Both the position numbers and the translations under genes were made by a program. Below, in pieces: positions 18,076 through 32,230 of a DNA stretch of 64,000 nt. Source of the DNA: Diogma glabrata (taxonomy: Eukaryota > Arthropoda > Insecta > Diptera > Cylindrotomidae); the NCBI GenBank assembly GCA_963693315.1, contig OY856187.1:379663306-379727305 (forward strand). Direction: 5' to 3'. How positions within the stretch are numbered: the first letter of the stretch is position 1; each line of letters starts with the position of its first letter. The notes beneath the pieces were generated by a model, which did no database searches, was not told the DNA's origin, and saw only the letters and a program-made list of their open reading frames with translations.

Positions 18076-19129
18076 ATAAACTTTATAAATATTGAATATT
18101 TGAACTTTTTTTTATCATTTTTTTCAGATGACAACCTTCAGATGAAAATGACCAAGCTCACATTTCAAAACTTTTGCACACGTAGATCGTAGATACAACA
18201 TGAATCTTTCCCAAATTTAAAAAAAATTATCCAAGTCCAGAGATTGCGACCCTGGGGCTGTTGAAACGAATACAAACGCAAACCCTGCTTTCATCATTTT
18301 TGAGTTTATGTTATTTAAACTCCTCCTTTCTTTAGATACACTTTTCATTTATAACCTCAGAGACTTTCAGGTTTCTAACCCAAGAGCTTCCAATGGATTC
18401 TGCATTATACTAACATAATGCACGACACTCTCACGCCATACAATTACAACAACAAATTCCATAAGAAATAAAGCTCCTTTTGTTTCTGTTTCAGTTTTTG
18501 TTTTTATTATTTTTAAGTTTTTATTTTTTTTTTCGCAAAAATTTAAATAAAAAGAAAAACTAAGTTGAGTCATTATTCTGTTGAATTAAGGAATATTTTC
18601 ATTGAAAATTTGGAAAGATTGCAAATTTTTTAGTTGAAAAAAATATTGATTACACGTTTACAAAAGTTTTCCTAAATTGATAGATATTTGTATTACTTGA
18701 GGTGTAAAAGTTGTTTGATAATTTTTTATTATAAATTATGTGTGGTGGTATTGTAGGTGTGACGTATTCAGAACGTTAATTTGCTATTTGGCGGATTTAA
18801 TATGTTATTGAAAGTAGTTTTAGCCAAATTAAATAAAACTGTTCAAAATTGCATTGATAAAGATGTTTCGGTTAATGTATTTAATTTGGTTTGATAATTT
18901 TTTTGAATTATTCGGTTTCTACTTAAATTATTTTTGTAAACTAATCTGACACATCTAATTCTATTTGTACACAAAACTGTCTGACTCCGAAATCTACTTA
19001 TTTCTAGCGGATATACGTGCCGCTTGGACTTTTTATTATACTAATGATTACCGAAGCTGGAGAAAATCAAAAATGGTCGGATTGAAATTTTTTATTTTAT
19101 GTGCGTCTTGATTCGATTTTGCGTTTATT
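18076..19129. other. No gene recognised
   Basis: AT-rich sequence. An imperfect pyrimidine stretch with repeated TTTCTGTTTCAGTTTTTG (18480-18510) echoes the hairpin at 47514-47575 in the complete Helitron, so part of this may still be Helitron-derived. Confidence 0.35.
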
Positions 19130-19446
19130 ATATTTGCATCTATTTTTTTGCATCTGTAAGAACACAAGGAACCCATATATTGAGCTTTAAGATTAAACCT
19201 AGACGTTTCAAATGATCATGAGTGGTCGAATTTGACAAGTTTAATCTCTCAGTGATCTCACTACTTTTTTGTGTCTACATCTGCTTTAGCTGGCTTTCCA
19301 GGATGTGGTCGGATCGAAATTTTACAAACAACTTTTGACACTGGCGTTCTATCAGCTTCTCCATACACATCGGCGGTTTTACCTTTTCGACAATAAAATA
19401 ATAAAATATGTCGAAAATGTGCCATATTTGAAAGCGTACTAATCAA
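19130..19446 (-). pseudogene. mariner transposase remnant
   Basis: On the minus strand it starts with NMAHFRHILLFYCRKGKTA and, after a deletion, DVYGEA and PGKPAKADVD. This is the paired HTH DNA-binding N-terminus of mariner transposases (MXXFRHILLFYFRKGKNA ... VYGE ... RSGRP). Further along, from about 19240 to 19150, STTHDHLKRLG and LNIWVPC continue with the second HTH and the WVPHEL linker, the latter degenerate. The catalytic DD34D domain is absent. No TIRs were recognised. Confidence 0.75.
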
Positions 19447-20239
19447 AAACTTCTGCGTAAAATAAATTAACCTTTTTCACAAGCAATCCTTGCTATATCA
19501 GCTGTCAAAATATTTAATGATTATGTGGCTTAAATGTGAAGGTTGCTATGCAAAATACCATTAAGTCTTCTGTAAGCAAAAAACGAACTTACTTTCCGAA
19601 CAACCTTATATAACAATATTTAACAAAAATAAACACAAACTATTTTAAAATTCTAGCTAAAGCTTTGGTCAATATAACTGACAACTAAAACAACCGATAA
19701 CTAAAATATAGATATATTCTCAACATAACAGCCCAATTTCTTTTGCATAAATACACATTAGACTGCTCGTTAAAAATAAAATTTTCTTAGACGGTCACAA
19801 AAAAAATCCGTTGTAAAAAAACGAGTAGAAATATACGTTTGAGGAATAAAATTGTTGGGACCTTTTTTGTAGAGAATTAAATTTTCTTCAAAAACAAATA
19901 TTGATAATTTTGCGGCACGTGTTCTTTTTGTTTAAAAAAAAAACAACTGAAATATCGAAACGAAGCTAAAAAGAGTATAGCATATATAATATGACGAATA
20001 CATTTATTCAATTTTGTTGTGCTTTGAATTTTTCCAAGGGAAGTAGAGTTTCCCTAGCACCCAAGGACGCATTAATCCGAAGACGCGATTTCTAGAGACT
20101 TGTATCGATGTTAAAAAGAAAAAAAAACAAAGATTTTCGAAATTGAAATCAAGTTTGCTAACATTTCCAGAAAAGTAGAATTTTTCGTTATGTACAAATT
20201 AAGAACTAGCAAAACATTTCCATGCGTATCAGTTAAAAA
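19447..20239. other. No gene recognised
   Basis: AT-rich sequence with no persuasive reading frame. It lies between the mariner remnant and the 5'-truncated non-LTR element. Confidence 0.4.
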
Positions 20240-20745
20240 CTAAGAACCGTGACCGAAAAATATCCACTGGAATGATTCTAGGTATAAATAAGAACCTAAC
20301 TTATAGTTTTCGAATAGTAAAACGAATGAGCAATGCAGACCGATTAGAAGCGATTTGTGTTGAAGTGTGGAAAGACAAAATCAAATATCCATTCTGTGTG
20401 TTGTATAATCCTCCAAATAACAAAGCAAATTACGATAGTATAATCCTCCAAATAACAAAGCAAATTGAAATAGACTGCGTCATTATTGGAGATTTCAATA
20501 GCCCATCATTACGATGGAATTATAAAAAGACGACCAGTATTGGACAACACTTGGAAGATTTCATTGACACATCGCCAATCGATCAAATTGTAAGCAAGAA
20601 CCAAAATGATTACACATTTCTATCTCCAACTGGTTCAAAAACAAATCCTGATTTAGTACTTGCACACGTTAATGTGAGTAGATTCGTGGAACAACAGTCT
20701 ATTGCACTTTCTGTCGCCTCATGGTCACAAACTTATGAAAATTGA
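20240..20745 (+). pseudogene. AP-type endonuclease fragment of LINE A
   Basis: Contains VLYNPPNNK, then DCVIIGDFNSPSLRWNY, TFLSPTGSKTNPDLVLAHV. GDFN is the conserved aspartate-asparagine box, and the NPDLVLA block stands where SXXD(L/T) is found in APE-like endonucleases. These enzymes nick the target for target-primed reverse transcription. The N-terminal third is missing, and the frame ends at 20745 with continuation in another frame. Confidence 0.8.
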
Positions 20746-21337
20746 GATTAAGAAGCAACAGACAGCATTGCCAAAAAATGTAGCATTTACATCATGGAAC
20801 TTGAAAAAAGGAGATTGGGATAAATATAAAATGCTGTCAAATCAAAGATTCCATATGGACTTAATCGAGAATAACAGTGATGCAACTGAGAGAAGAATCA
20901 ACCCAACAATGTTGTCATGTGCTAGAGATTCAATTCCTCGTGGAAAAGAGACGATCTATAAACCTGACTGGAACGATAATTTAAGAAATTATCGAAAGAA
21001 AGAGACGATGCAGTCAACAAATTGGAATCGAAATGGTCTGTCGAAAATTATTATGAGCTTGAAGCATGCCAGAAGAAATTAGAAGAAGAATTAGTATGAA
21101 GCAAAAAGACAAGGTTCGATGAATTTGTCAACTCTCTTGACTATCGGAAAGACGGAATCACAACCCATAGAAAAGTATCAACGTTCAACGACGACATAAA
21201 AAAAAATTCTAATGAAGTAATCATACAGAATAACAAATTATTGTCATCCAATTCAATGAAAGCCAAAGCATTTGTGAATCATTATACCAAAGTATCATCA
21301 GGCTCAAAAAAGATAAATCGAATCAAATGAGAGCAGA

Positions 21338-22099
21338 ATGTTCGATGAATTTATAGATGCAACAAAATCTATGGAAAAAGATAAATCACCTGGATGCGAT
21401 AATATATTACTGGAATTTATCATAAACCTAGACCTGAATGCCACAATGGTACTTCTTGCTTTCATGAATTTTGTCTTACTTAGAGGCATACCGGCAATTT
21501 GGAGGAAGGCGATTGTAGTACCGATCCTAAAGACTGAAAATCCAGCAAATTAAATCAAAAGTTATAGACCTGTCGCGTTAACATCGATCTTGTGCAAAAT
21601 ATATGAAAAAATGGTAATGAAGCGACTACAAGATCACCTGAAATCTGAAAGAACGAACGATTCGGCGCAGGGAACTTTCCAAACACACAAATCATCAATC
21701 GACCAGGTTGGATTTCTTTGTAATAAAATTCAGAATAATTTCAATGCAAATCTGACAACATTCGTAACATTCATCGACTTCAAAGCTGCATACGATCTGG
21801 TTTCGAGAAACATCTTACTCTCCAAATTATCAAAAATGAACATTCCAAATTACATTCTTTGTGCAATTCATGATTTCTTATGTCAAAAATTCATATCAGT
21901 TCGATGCCATGACAAAACATCATCATTCAAACAAGTGAGAAGAGGTCTCCCTCAAGGTGCAGTTTCGAGCACAACATTGTTCGATTGCATGGTCAATGAT
22001 CTGTGTCAAATTTTACGATCCATCCCAGGGGTCGATGTCGTATTATTTGCTGATGATTTAGCAATTATTGTTGCTGGGGATGACATGCAGACAATATAA
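21338..22099 (+). pseudogene. Reverse transcriptase of LINE A
   Basis: Two frames (21338-21553 and 21590-22099) are separated by one stop. They read DKSPGCDNI, WRKAIVVPILK, SYRPVALTSILCKIYEKMV, TFIDFKAAYDLVSR, RRGLPQGAVSST and VVLFADDLAII. These are RT motifs 1 to 5, including the catalytic aspartates of FIDFKAAYD and FADD. The domain is therefore nearly complete, apart from the stop. Confidence 0.85.
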
Positions 22100-22358
22100 T
22101 CAAATATGAACTGTGCACTAAAAGAACTGAACGAATGGACCGAAATGAATGAAATGGAAATGAATATGGAAAAGACGTTCTACCAAATCTTTTCGATGTG
22201 TAATATTACACAGAAACCGGAACTTTATTTCAATGAAATAAACGTAAAAGTAAATAAATAAAGAAACAATTCGTTAACGATATCTCTGTGTAGAACTGGA
22301 CCAACGGCTAACATTCAAATTTCATGTAAGCACTCAAATCGAAAAATCGGAAAAGCGA

Positions 22359-23182
22359 ATGAAAGTCTTAAAAAGACTGACCGGAACGAAATGGGGAACA
22401 TCTAAAGATACATTGATTTTAACATACAAATCTTATATCTTGCCAATTTTGACTTATGGCCAGGAACTGTTAATATGCGCAAGCCCATCAATGGTTAAGA
22501 AATTAGTAATAGTCCAGAACAAGGCATTAAGGATAATAACCGGAGGAGTGAAGTCAACACCGATTAATGCTATGGAGATGTTTAGTGGCATCAAACCGAT
22601 TCAATTTGCTTGTGAAGAAGCTGCTTTAAAGATGTTTGAAAGGATAATAAGAACACCAAACAGCCTCTGGAACACTTTCCAAATGGTTGAAAATCGTTTT
22701 CCTTCTAAACTTTCATTCGTACATAGACTCCAACCTATTTACGAAAAGTTCAGATTGGAATATCCGACAAAAATAAGGAGATTCACATCAGGAAAAAATC
22801 AACGAAAAAACATTAAGAAATTCATTAAAGCAAAAGAATCAGAGAGAAAGTCGACGAAGAAATAAACATGCATCACCAGTTAATGTCAGAAAACAAAAAA
22901 TGGGCGAACATCAACCAAAAATCTGTCCTTTCGACGAATCGGAAGGTATACGTGACCAATTTCAGAAAAATTGCCGGGCATGATCTGTTATACAAACATT
23001 TAGCTCGAATTGGTGTAGTTCAGTCTCCCATTTGCATCTTCTGTCACAATGAGGAACAAACGTCCGATCACATAATGAACTGTTCACACATTGAAGAAGC
23101 AATAAAGAAATTCGAAGAAACATCACCAAACGAAGAAGATTTATTTTCGGAATTGTATTGGTATGTCAGGGATAGACAGTGA
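22359..23182 (+). pseudogene. Thumb region and CCHC knuckle of LINE A ORF2
   Basis: The first frame has LTGTKWGTSKDTLILTYKSY, LPILTYGQELL and VQNKALRIITGG, the usual post-RT region of Jockey/I-like ORF2. The second frame, from 22868, ends with PICIFCHNEEQTSDHIMNC, a CX2CX8HX4C knuckle common near the ORF2 C-terminus, and a stop at 23180. One stop separates the two frames. Confidence 0.8.
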
Positions 23183-23249
23183 AAAAAATGAAACTATTAT
23201 AATTTTGAATTATTTGAAATAAATAGGATTAGAAATAAAAAAAGTCGGA

Positions 23250-24770
23250 CAAGTGCGAATAAAATTCGCTCGCCAAGGGTTCCGTGAATGTAAAAGAACA
23301 CATTATCAAAAATAAATGACATAAAGTTATGTTGTAAAGTCTTTATATCGCCAGACTACGGACGCATAACAGAATAAATGTTTAATCGTAAACGTCAATA
23401 GTAAATGTCAATCACATCTACATTGATCAAAAATGTTACTTGAGGTTAAATCTTATCCATAGCTGTTTATGTTAGCTAAAGTATTTTAATAGTCTAAATT
23501 GGGAATATTTGTTCTATAAATCAGCGTCGAAATATAGGGTGGTATACATACACTTAAAATACCATTTTTTTAATCAATAACTAAAAAAATGTGCATCGCA
23601 GAATTTTAAAAATTGTTTGCAATGTTTCTTAAATTAAGTGTTCTTTCAAATGACACTCCACTCGTTTGGTTCCAAAAAAGTTTTTTTTTTACCCTCCTCA
23701 CACCCATCCCCTAAACACACAGAAATATAATTATTTGAGAGTTCGCTATAATTTTCGTTCAAAATATAGCAAACTTCCTGTCTCTATGAATTTTTTCAAT
23801 TTTTTCTGTCAATCAGTGTCGAAACGTAGGGGGGGGGGGGGAACGGTCTGGAATGTGCACATTTTTAAGAATAACTCAAAAACTGTGTACCACAAAATCC
23901 TAAAAAAATTGCCCAATTTCTGAAATTTGGAGCTCTTTCAAATGATACCCCACTCGCTTGTGTCAAAAAAGTTTTTTTTCACCCTTCCCCACCCCAATCC
24001 CTTAAAAACACAAAAATATAATTATTTGAGAGTCCGGTATATTTTTCGTTCAGAGTATATCAAACTTCCTGTCTCTGTGAATTTTTTCAAATTTTTCTGT
24101 TAATTAGGCTCGAAATGCAAGGGGGTTGGACCAACTTTTTGTGTCACTTTATTGATAATAATTCAAAAACTATGCATTGCAAAATTCTAAAAAAAATGGC
24201 AATATTTCTAAAATCAAGTGCTCTTTCAAATGACACCCCACATGACCTGGTTTTAAATGATGTTTTTACCCCTTAACATTCCCACCCCTTTAATAAATAT
24301 AGTTATGAGTGTCTGCCACTTTTCTATATTTTTCATTAAAAACCTACTCAATTTTCTATCATTCCAAATATATTTCAAGATTTTCGATGAAGTAGGGTCG
24401 GAGTTAATCGGGGCAATAAAACATCCCGAAAGCGTCATTTTTCAAAATTATACAAAAAATGGTGAGGTGAAAAATTCCAAAATATATTTTAAATAATGCT
24501 GAAATAAAGCTCTTTCATATGATACCCTACTCGTCTCGCTAAAAAAATGTATGTTTTCAAAGGCTTTACATCGTACCTCCTTAAAACAAACGAACACAAC
24601 TTTATTTATTTTTTAACCCGCCATCTTGTGTGGATAGGTTAGTTTTATAAGCACCTTAAATTTTAAGTTCATCGGATTAATGGTTCACGAGATAATCGAA
24701 ATAATGTGAAAAACACGTTGTACTCTCACCAATAGTGTTCCGTATAAAAAACGGAACCCTAAAAATGTAC
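23250..24770 (+). repeat. Interspersed repeat with internal ~288-bp tandem array
   Basis: Starts AAAGTCGGACAAGTGCGA and ends AACGGAACCCTAAAAAT. These two ends resemble a dispersed repeat widely seen in insect genomes (recollection, not searched). Inside, CTTTCAAATGACACTCCACT and variants recur near 23644, 23934, 24224 and 24510, so the period is about 288 bases, over four units. The second unit carries a G12 run at 23830. No coding capacity is seen. Confidence 0.65.
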
Positions 24771-25540
24771 AAATTTAATCGGCAGTTTTCAATCTATGGA
24801 AGATTATTTACACATGAAAAACTTTGATACTCTATATTCCTAATGAATCGATATACATACTATACGGTTTCTGAAAAAGAATAGAGCACTCATTTTTTGA
24901 AGCCAAATTGAATTTCAAAAAGTGTGATAAAAGATAAAAGTCAATGACCGATTACTTTTAACTGTATTCAGTTGTTAAATATTATCAAAAATTATGTGCC
25001 ATTTTATTTGTAGTTCAATAACCTTGGAAGTTTTTTAAGATTTTAGGTAATTAGTTCTCATTACTTTTAAGGATTTAGATAACGATTTGTGCCGATATAC
25101 GTGTTGGATTATTTTCTTGAATTTTTGTAGTTTTTCTAAAGTAAGACGAACAAATATCTCACCAAATGTTCACAAAACCACTAAAAAATTTTAGGCATAA
25201 ATTTGTTTGTTTTCATACATAGCCTTACAGTTTAAGCTGACCCTTATTATGACCCTTAAAGAAAAGCGTCAACACATTGACAGTTTTTTCACTTGTAACA
25301 TTAATAATGACTTAATTTTAAAATATCACTTATTAAATTAAATAGGTTTCTAGAATTTTAGAAAGATTGAGCTTAAATATAAGCTTCATTTAAAATAAAG
25401 CTCATCTATATCGCAAATTGAAATCGAGATTTTAGTTTAATGATTTGCGATTTATTAGGAGACAACTATTTAATGACATTATGTTAGTATATAAATGTAA
25501 ACTTACAATAATATACCGGGGCACGGTCCACGGATACACT
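24771..25540. other. No gene recognised
   Basis: AT-rich, no open frame with recognisable similarity, no repeat shared within the window. Confidence 0.4.
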
Positions 25541-25544
25541 ATAG

Positions 25545-25740
25545 AATTTCAGTTTTTAAATAGTTTTGGATAGTTATTTGAGTGACAGAACACAGGCTCG
25601 AGTTCTCGTTTGATAAAAGTGTTTTTAATTAAAACTTATAAAATATATTCCCAATCGTGTTTTCAATCAACCGAGTATCGGCCAATGTAGTTGATGAAAG
25701 GGAAAATTAGTCTATAAACCGATCAATAATACTTAATCCA
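25545..25740 (+). repeat. Possible SINE sharing its tail with 35755-35925
   Basis: GGCTCGAGTTCTCG near 25600 resembles a B box. TTTTCAATCAACCGAGTATC and CCAATGTAGTTGATGAA (25660-25705) match TTTTCAATCAACATATAGTC and CCAATGTGGTTGATAAA at 35865-35905. The A box is not clear. Confidence 0.35.
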
Positions 25741-25829
25741 TCAATCAGTTGATCTATCTTGGCTCCAATTCAAAATATTTGGTATACATTTAATGTTGAT
25801 GTGTTTCTGTATTTTTTCTTTAATAATTT

Positions 25830-26779
25830 TTTCCCGAAATCTAAGATTCTAGGTTGTAGTGTTAAACGGTGCAAGCTATATATTTATTTTAGCTTAGATG
25901 TATAATCAGGCCTTTTCAATTTCGGTTTTGATTTTAATTTTTATGGTTGACAAATAAAATGTTTTTATGATCAAACTAGAAACTGTTATTTCGGATACAG
26001 GTTTTAGTCATTTAATACGCGTGACGTTTTATAATGGTTTATTCTTTATAAATTCGACGCACCGTAATAAAAGTATTACGCAATAATGCAGAATGAAATA
26101 ATCAACAATTAAATATTGTCATGACAACTCTATCGCAAGAAAAGCTTATTAAATTTTTACAAATGTGAACATGTGTTGACGAGACGCGCTAGCGTTGAGT
26201 ATGGGCATGTTCAAGAATGTAAAACGTTTTTTCTGGCGAATGAAATACTATTTTTCTACCATTGTAAATATTAAAGTTATAATTCAAAAATTACTTAATT
26301 AGCAAATGACAGCATAAAATTCAAAATTCAGATTGTATTTGATCATTGTAGCTTTGTTGTTTCACAGGAGTTTTGCTTTAGAGTTTTTTGACTAGAGAGA
26401 AAAATTGCAAGTTAAACCTGCAAAAAAACTAATTTTTTCACACACCTTCGTAGAAAAACATTTAAAAAAATTGATCATTTTAAAAAATACAAAAATAGAT
26501 GGCGAGTTTGTTGAGCGGCCGTGAAACGATAACTTTACGAACCCTTTTTGCGGTTGTAACGTTGCAACAATATTATCTAGTCGTACATCAACAACTATTT
26601 TAAACTTCAAACTCTTTATTCTCTTGAACTGAAAATCAAATTATTTTTGAAGTGAAAACTTCTTTTGGCGCACCACACACAGATTTTTCCGTAGGTAGTA
26701 AGTTAGGCTGATCCGTCATGCTCTGAGGTGAAAGACTCGAAATAGTAATAAATAATAATCTATCTATCATTTCTTAACG
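25830..26779. other. No gene recognised
   Basis: AT-rich. A 72-codon minus-strand frame (26392-26610) has no recognisable domain and no splice signals I would rely on. Confidence 0.35.
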
Positions 26780-26855
26780 TTTTAAGTTGCGTTGTGAATA
26801 TCGTGCTCGACTGATGTGCTGTAGGTAGTGAGTTCAATTCCTGGTGTGGTACATA
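26780..26855 (+). repeat. tRNA-like SINE head
   Basis: GAGTTCAATTCCTGG at about 26830 is a near-consensus B box. It is about 45 bases downstream of a weak A-box-like TTGCGTTGTGAATATCG and is followed by a T-rich tract. The same B-box form occurs at 49030. It is probably a degenerate tRNA-derived SINE. Confidence 0.4.
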
Positions 26856-27043
26856 TTTTTTATTTTTTTTTTTTTAATTTTTATTAAATACCATTAAAAT
26901 AATTTTATTTTATTTATGAATTCATAAAAATAATAAACAATTCTTTATACGAATTTTAAAAAATTGATCTTTAACGCAGTTTTTTAAAGTTATATTGCTA
27001 CTATCTTTTGCGATTTGCATTCGAGTCATCATGCTAAATAAAT

Positions 27044-28345
<1,302 letters not shown>

Positions 28346-28352
28346 AAAAAAA

Positions 28353-28733
<381 letters not shown>

Positions 28734-28996
28734 GGCATTCTTTGCAACTCGGAGACCCCCTGCTATCTAGAATTGGTTAAAGATTTTCGAAACTTTTATG
28801 GGCAGAAATTTTAGCTTACTGTTTCTAGTTTCATACAGCCGTGTGCCCCTTTTTGAAATTCAAAATGGCGAAATCAATATGGTGGCTGGAAGCCACGAAG
28901 AGCAGTGATCTTAATGTAAGAAGCATTATAACAGCAACATTTGTCTTGGTATGATATTGTTTTATGTCCACCCGATTGCTTTGATGCTCGCTCAAC

Positions 28997-29657
28997 ACGA
29001 ATCCACTGTTAGATTTTCGAAATTTAAAATGGCGGATCCAAGATGGCCGACCGGAAAATTAAAAAAAAAATGTTTATTAAATTTAATTCGTTTGACTTTT
29101 GGAGGTGTCAGTGACGAATCTAGTGTCATATTTTATGATTTTAAAATGGCGGATAAAATGTGGCCCTCAGTGGCGTCAGTGACGCTCACAAAATTCGATT
29201 TTTTGTCTCGCCCACAAACTTGTGAATTTTGTAGGAAAATGGGTGCGGTGCGACTGAAAAAAAAATATGATTTTGTTAGAATTTTTACCATAGATTATAA
29301 TAACAATATTTTAAAAATTTTTGGTGGTAGTTCTCACCCTTATTTTAAGGGTTAAAACTTTAAAATCGGGATTTCAAGAAATATGCCAATATTATTTTTA
29401 AATTTTTTTTTAAACTTTTTCTCTTTTTTATCTACTTTCGATTAACTTTTGTTTTGTAATTGGCATCGACCAGGAACTGGCCCAAAACAAGACGAAAACG
29501 GGAAAAGGCGTAGTTTTAGCGTATTTTCTCTTTCTATGCGCTAATAAATGGTAAAAGAATAGTATATTCTAAGATTGTTAGGCTCGCAGATTACGAATCT
29601 AATTTCAAAAAAGAAAAATTTTTTTAAACAGAATGGCGGATCAAATATGACGGCCAA
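28997..29657 (+). repeat. Recurring ATGGCGGAT...ATGGCC motif within the arm
   Basis: AAAATGGCGGATCCAAGATG (29026), AAAATGGCGGATAAAATGTG (29143) and GAATGGCGGATCAAATATGA (29631) each follow an ACGAATC(C/T)A segment by 20-40 bases. A weaker form is at 28862. Each is mirrored in the right arm (for example 31140-31165). This spacing and repetition within terminal arms is what transposase-binding sites look like, but that role is inference. Frames through this region are probably incidental. Confidence 0.6.
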
Positions 29658-29799
29658 CCTTACAAAATTCATTTAATTGTGAAATTTAAAAAATATCATC
29701 GTATTCTACATAAAATACGCTGGGGGGTAGCTAAAGTCTTACTTTTTAGCAGGCGGCTACAAAAGTATCGCCATTTTTATTTTATCTGCCGGAGGCTGT

Positions 29800-29900
29800 A
29801 AAGTAAGTTTCATATTTTTACGGCGACTGTAAAGTAATTTTCATATTTTTACGGCGGCAGTAAAGTAATTTTCATATTTTTACGGCAGCAGTAAAGTAAA
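29800..29900 (+). repeat. ~31-bp tandem repeat in the spacer
   Basis: GTAAAGTAATTTTCATATTT and TTTACGGCGGCA recur three to four times between 29800 and 29900. The repeats lie just inside the left arm of the inverted-repeat element. Confidence 0.75.
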
Positions 29901-29905
29901 ATAAC

Positions 29906-30193
29906 ATGATATTATTAATTTGTTCAAAACAGAATGCATGTGATGCTATTTTATCGCCCGAAAAACTTCTGGATTGGGGGCAAAAACACTTTAAAACAAT
30001 AAAAACGTTATTTTACAGTAAAGTCGAACATGATAAAGTTAGTAGATCACTTCGAAAAAGATTCAGCGAAGCTCTAGCAGTTCCACAAATTCTAAAATGC
30101 CACAGCTTTACATTATCGGAAAAAAACGATCTACTCATCAAAAGGTATTCAAAAGCTACAACTGGACATCACCTTTCATATACAATAAAATAG
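29906..30193 (+). CDS. Hypothetical 95-codon frame in the spacer of the inverted-repeat element
   Basis: The frame is unlike random AT-rich translation: LLDWGQKHFKTIKTLFYSKV and SRSLRKRFSEALAVPQIL have balanced composition and could be the end of a longer protein. I do not recognise it. There is no matching upstream exon, start context or signal. It is the only plausible remnant of element-encoded protein between the arms. It could equally be captured host sequence or chance. Confidence 0.3.
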   Translation: MILLICSKQNACDAILSPEKLLDWGQKHFKTIKTLFYSKVEHDKVSRSLRKRFSEALAVPQILKCHSFTLSEKNDLLIKRYSKATTGHHLSYTIK

Positions 30194-30344
30194 AATAAAA
30201 TTGACTTCAAAAGTCACTATAGTTTTATGTAAGATAATTGTAAAAAGATGAAAAATATATTGGTTACTGTGTATGTAAATTAATCGTCAATCTGGAACAG
30301 AATAATGATATATATTAAATGTATTGTATATTGAACAAAAAATT

Positions 30345-30415
30345 CTATGTAAAAGTACAAGTATTTTATCTTTGTTTAGAAGTTTATTACAAAACTAACA
30401 CGAAACATGAATTTC
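30345..30415 (-). repeat. R1 3'-block fragment
   Basis: AAAGTACAAGTATTTTATCT and TACAAAACTAACACGAAACAT match the reverse-oriented R1 3' block (compare 15950-16010). It lies inside the spacer of the inverted-repeat element. Confidence 0.65.
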
Positions 30416-31457
30416 TATCTCGATAACAGAAGATCTTAAAAAAACTTTTTATCACATACATTTTCGACTTAAAATTTTATGTAGAATACGATGATATTTT
30501 TTAAATTTCACAATTAAACGAATTTTGTAAAGTTGGCCGCCATATTTGATCCGCCATTTTGTTTTAAAAAAATTTTCTTTTTTGAAATTAGATTCGTAAT
30601 CTGCGAGCCTAACAATCTCAGAATATACTATTCTTTTACCATTTATTAGCGCATAGGAAGAGAAAATACGCTAAAACTACGCCTTTTCCCGATTTCGTCT
30701 TGTTTTGGGCCAGTTCCTGGTCGATGCCAATTACAAAACAAAAGTTAATCGAAAGTAGATAAAAAAGAGAAAAAGTTTAAAAAAAAAATTTAAAAATAAT
30801 ATTGGCATATTTCTTGAAATCCCGATTTTAAAGTTTTAACCCTTAAAATAAGGGTGAGAACCACCACCAAAAATTTTTAAAATATTGTTATTATAATCTA
30901 TGGTAAAAATTCTAACAAAATCATATTTTTTTTTCAGTCGCACCGCACCCATTTTCCTACAAAATTCACAAGTTTGTGGGCGAGACAAAAAATCGAATTT
31001 TGTGAGCGTCACTGACGCCACTGAGGGCCACATTTTATCCGCCATTTTAAAATCATAAAATATGACACTAGATTCGTCACTGACACCTCCAAAAGTCAAA
31101 CGAATTAAATTTAATAAACATTTTTTTTTGAATTTTCCGGTCGGCCATCTTGGATCCGCCATTTTAAATTTCGAAAATCTAACAGTGGATTCGTGTTGAG
31201 CGAGCATCAAAGCAATCGGGTGGACATAAAACAATATCATACCAAGACAAATGTTGCTGTTATAATGCTTCTTACATTAAGATCACTGCTCTTCGTGGCT
31301 TCCAGCCACCATATTGATTTCGCCATTTTGAATTTCAAAAAGGGGCACACGGCTGTATGAAACTAGAAACAGTAAGCTAAAATTTCTGCCCATAAAAGTT
31401 TCGAAAATCTTTAACCAATTCTAGATAGCAGGGGGTCTCCGAGTTGCAAAGAATGCC

Positions 31458-32230
<773 letters not shown>

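Larger units (their letters stand above)
20240..23230 (+). mobile_element. Non-LTR retrotransposon, 5'-truncated and frameshifted (LINE A)
   Basis: An endonuclease, reverse transcriptase, thumb and C-terminal zinc knuckle follow one another on the plus strand, the ORF2 order of Jockey/I-group LINEs. ORF1 and the start of the endonuclease are missing. At least four frame changes break the coding sequence. It ends with an A-rich stretch near 23185-23240 and is followed directly by another repeat. The exact clade is uncertain. Confidence 0.85.

Noticed and set aside
28951..29355. A 134-codon frame present in both inverted arms (also 30836-31240)
   Set aside because: Its conservation is explained by the arms being copies of each other. 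The peptide repeats a DNA motif (ATGGCGGAT...) and has no recognisable domain.
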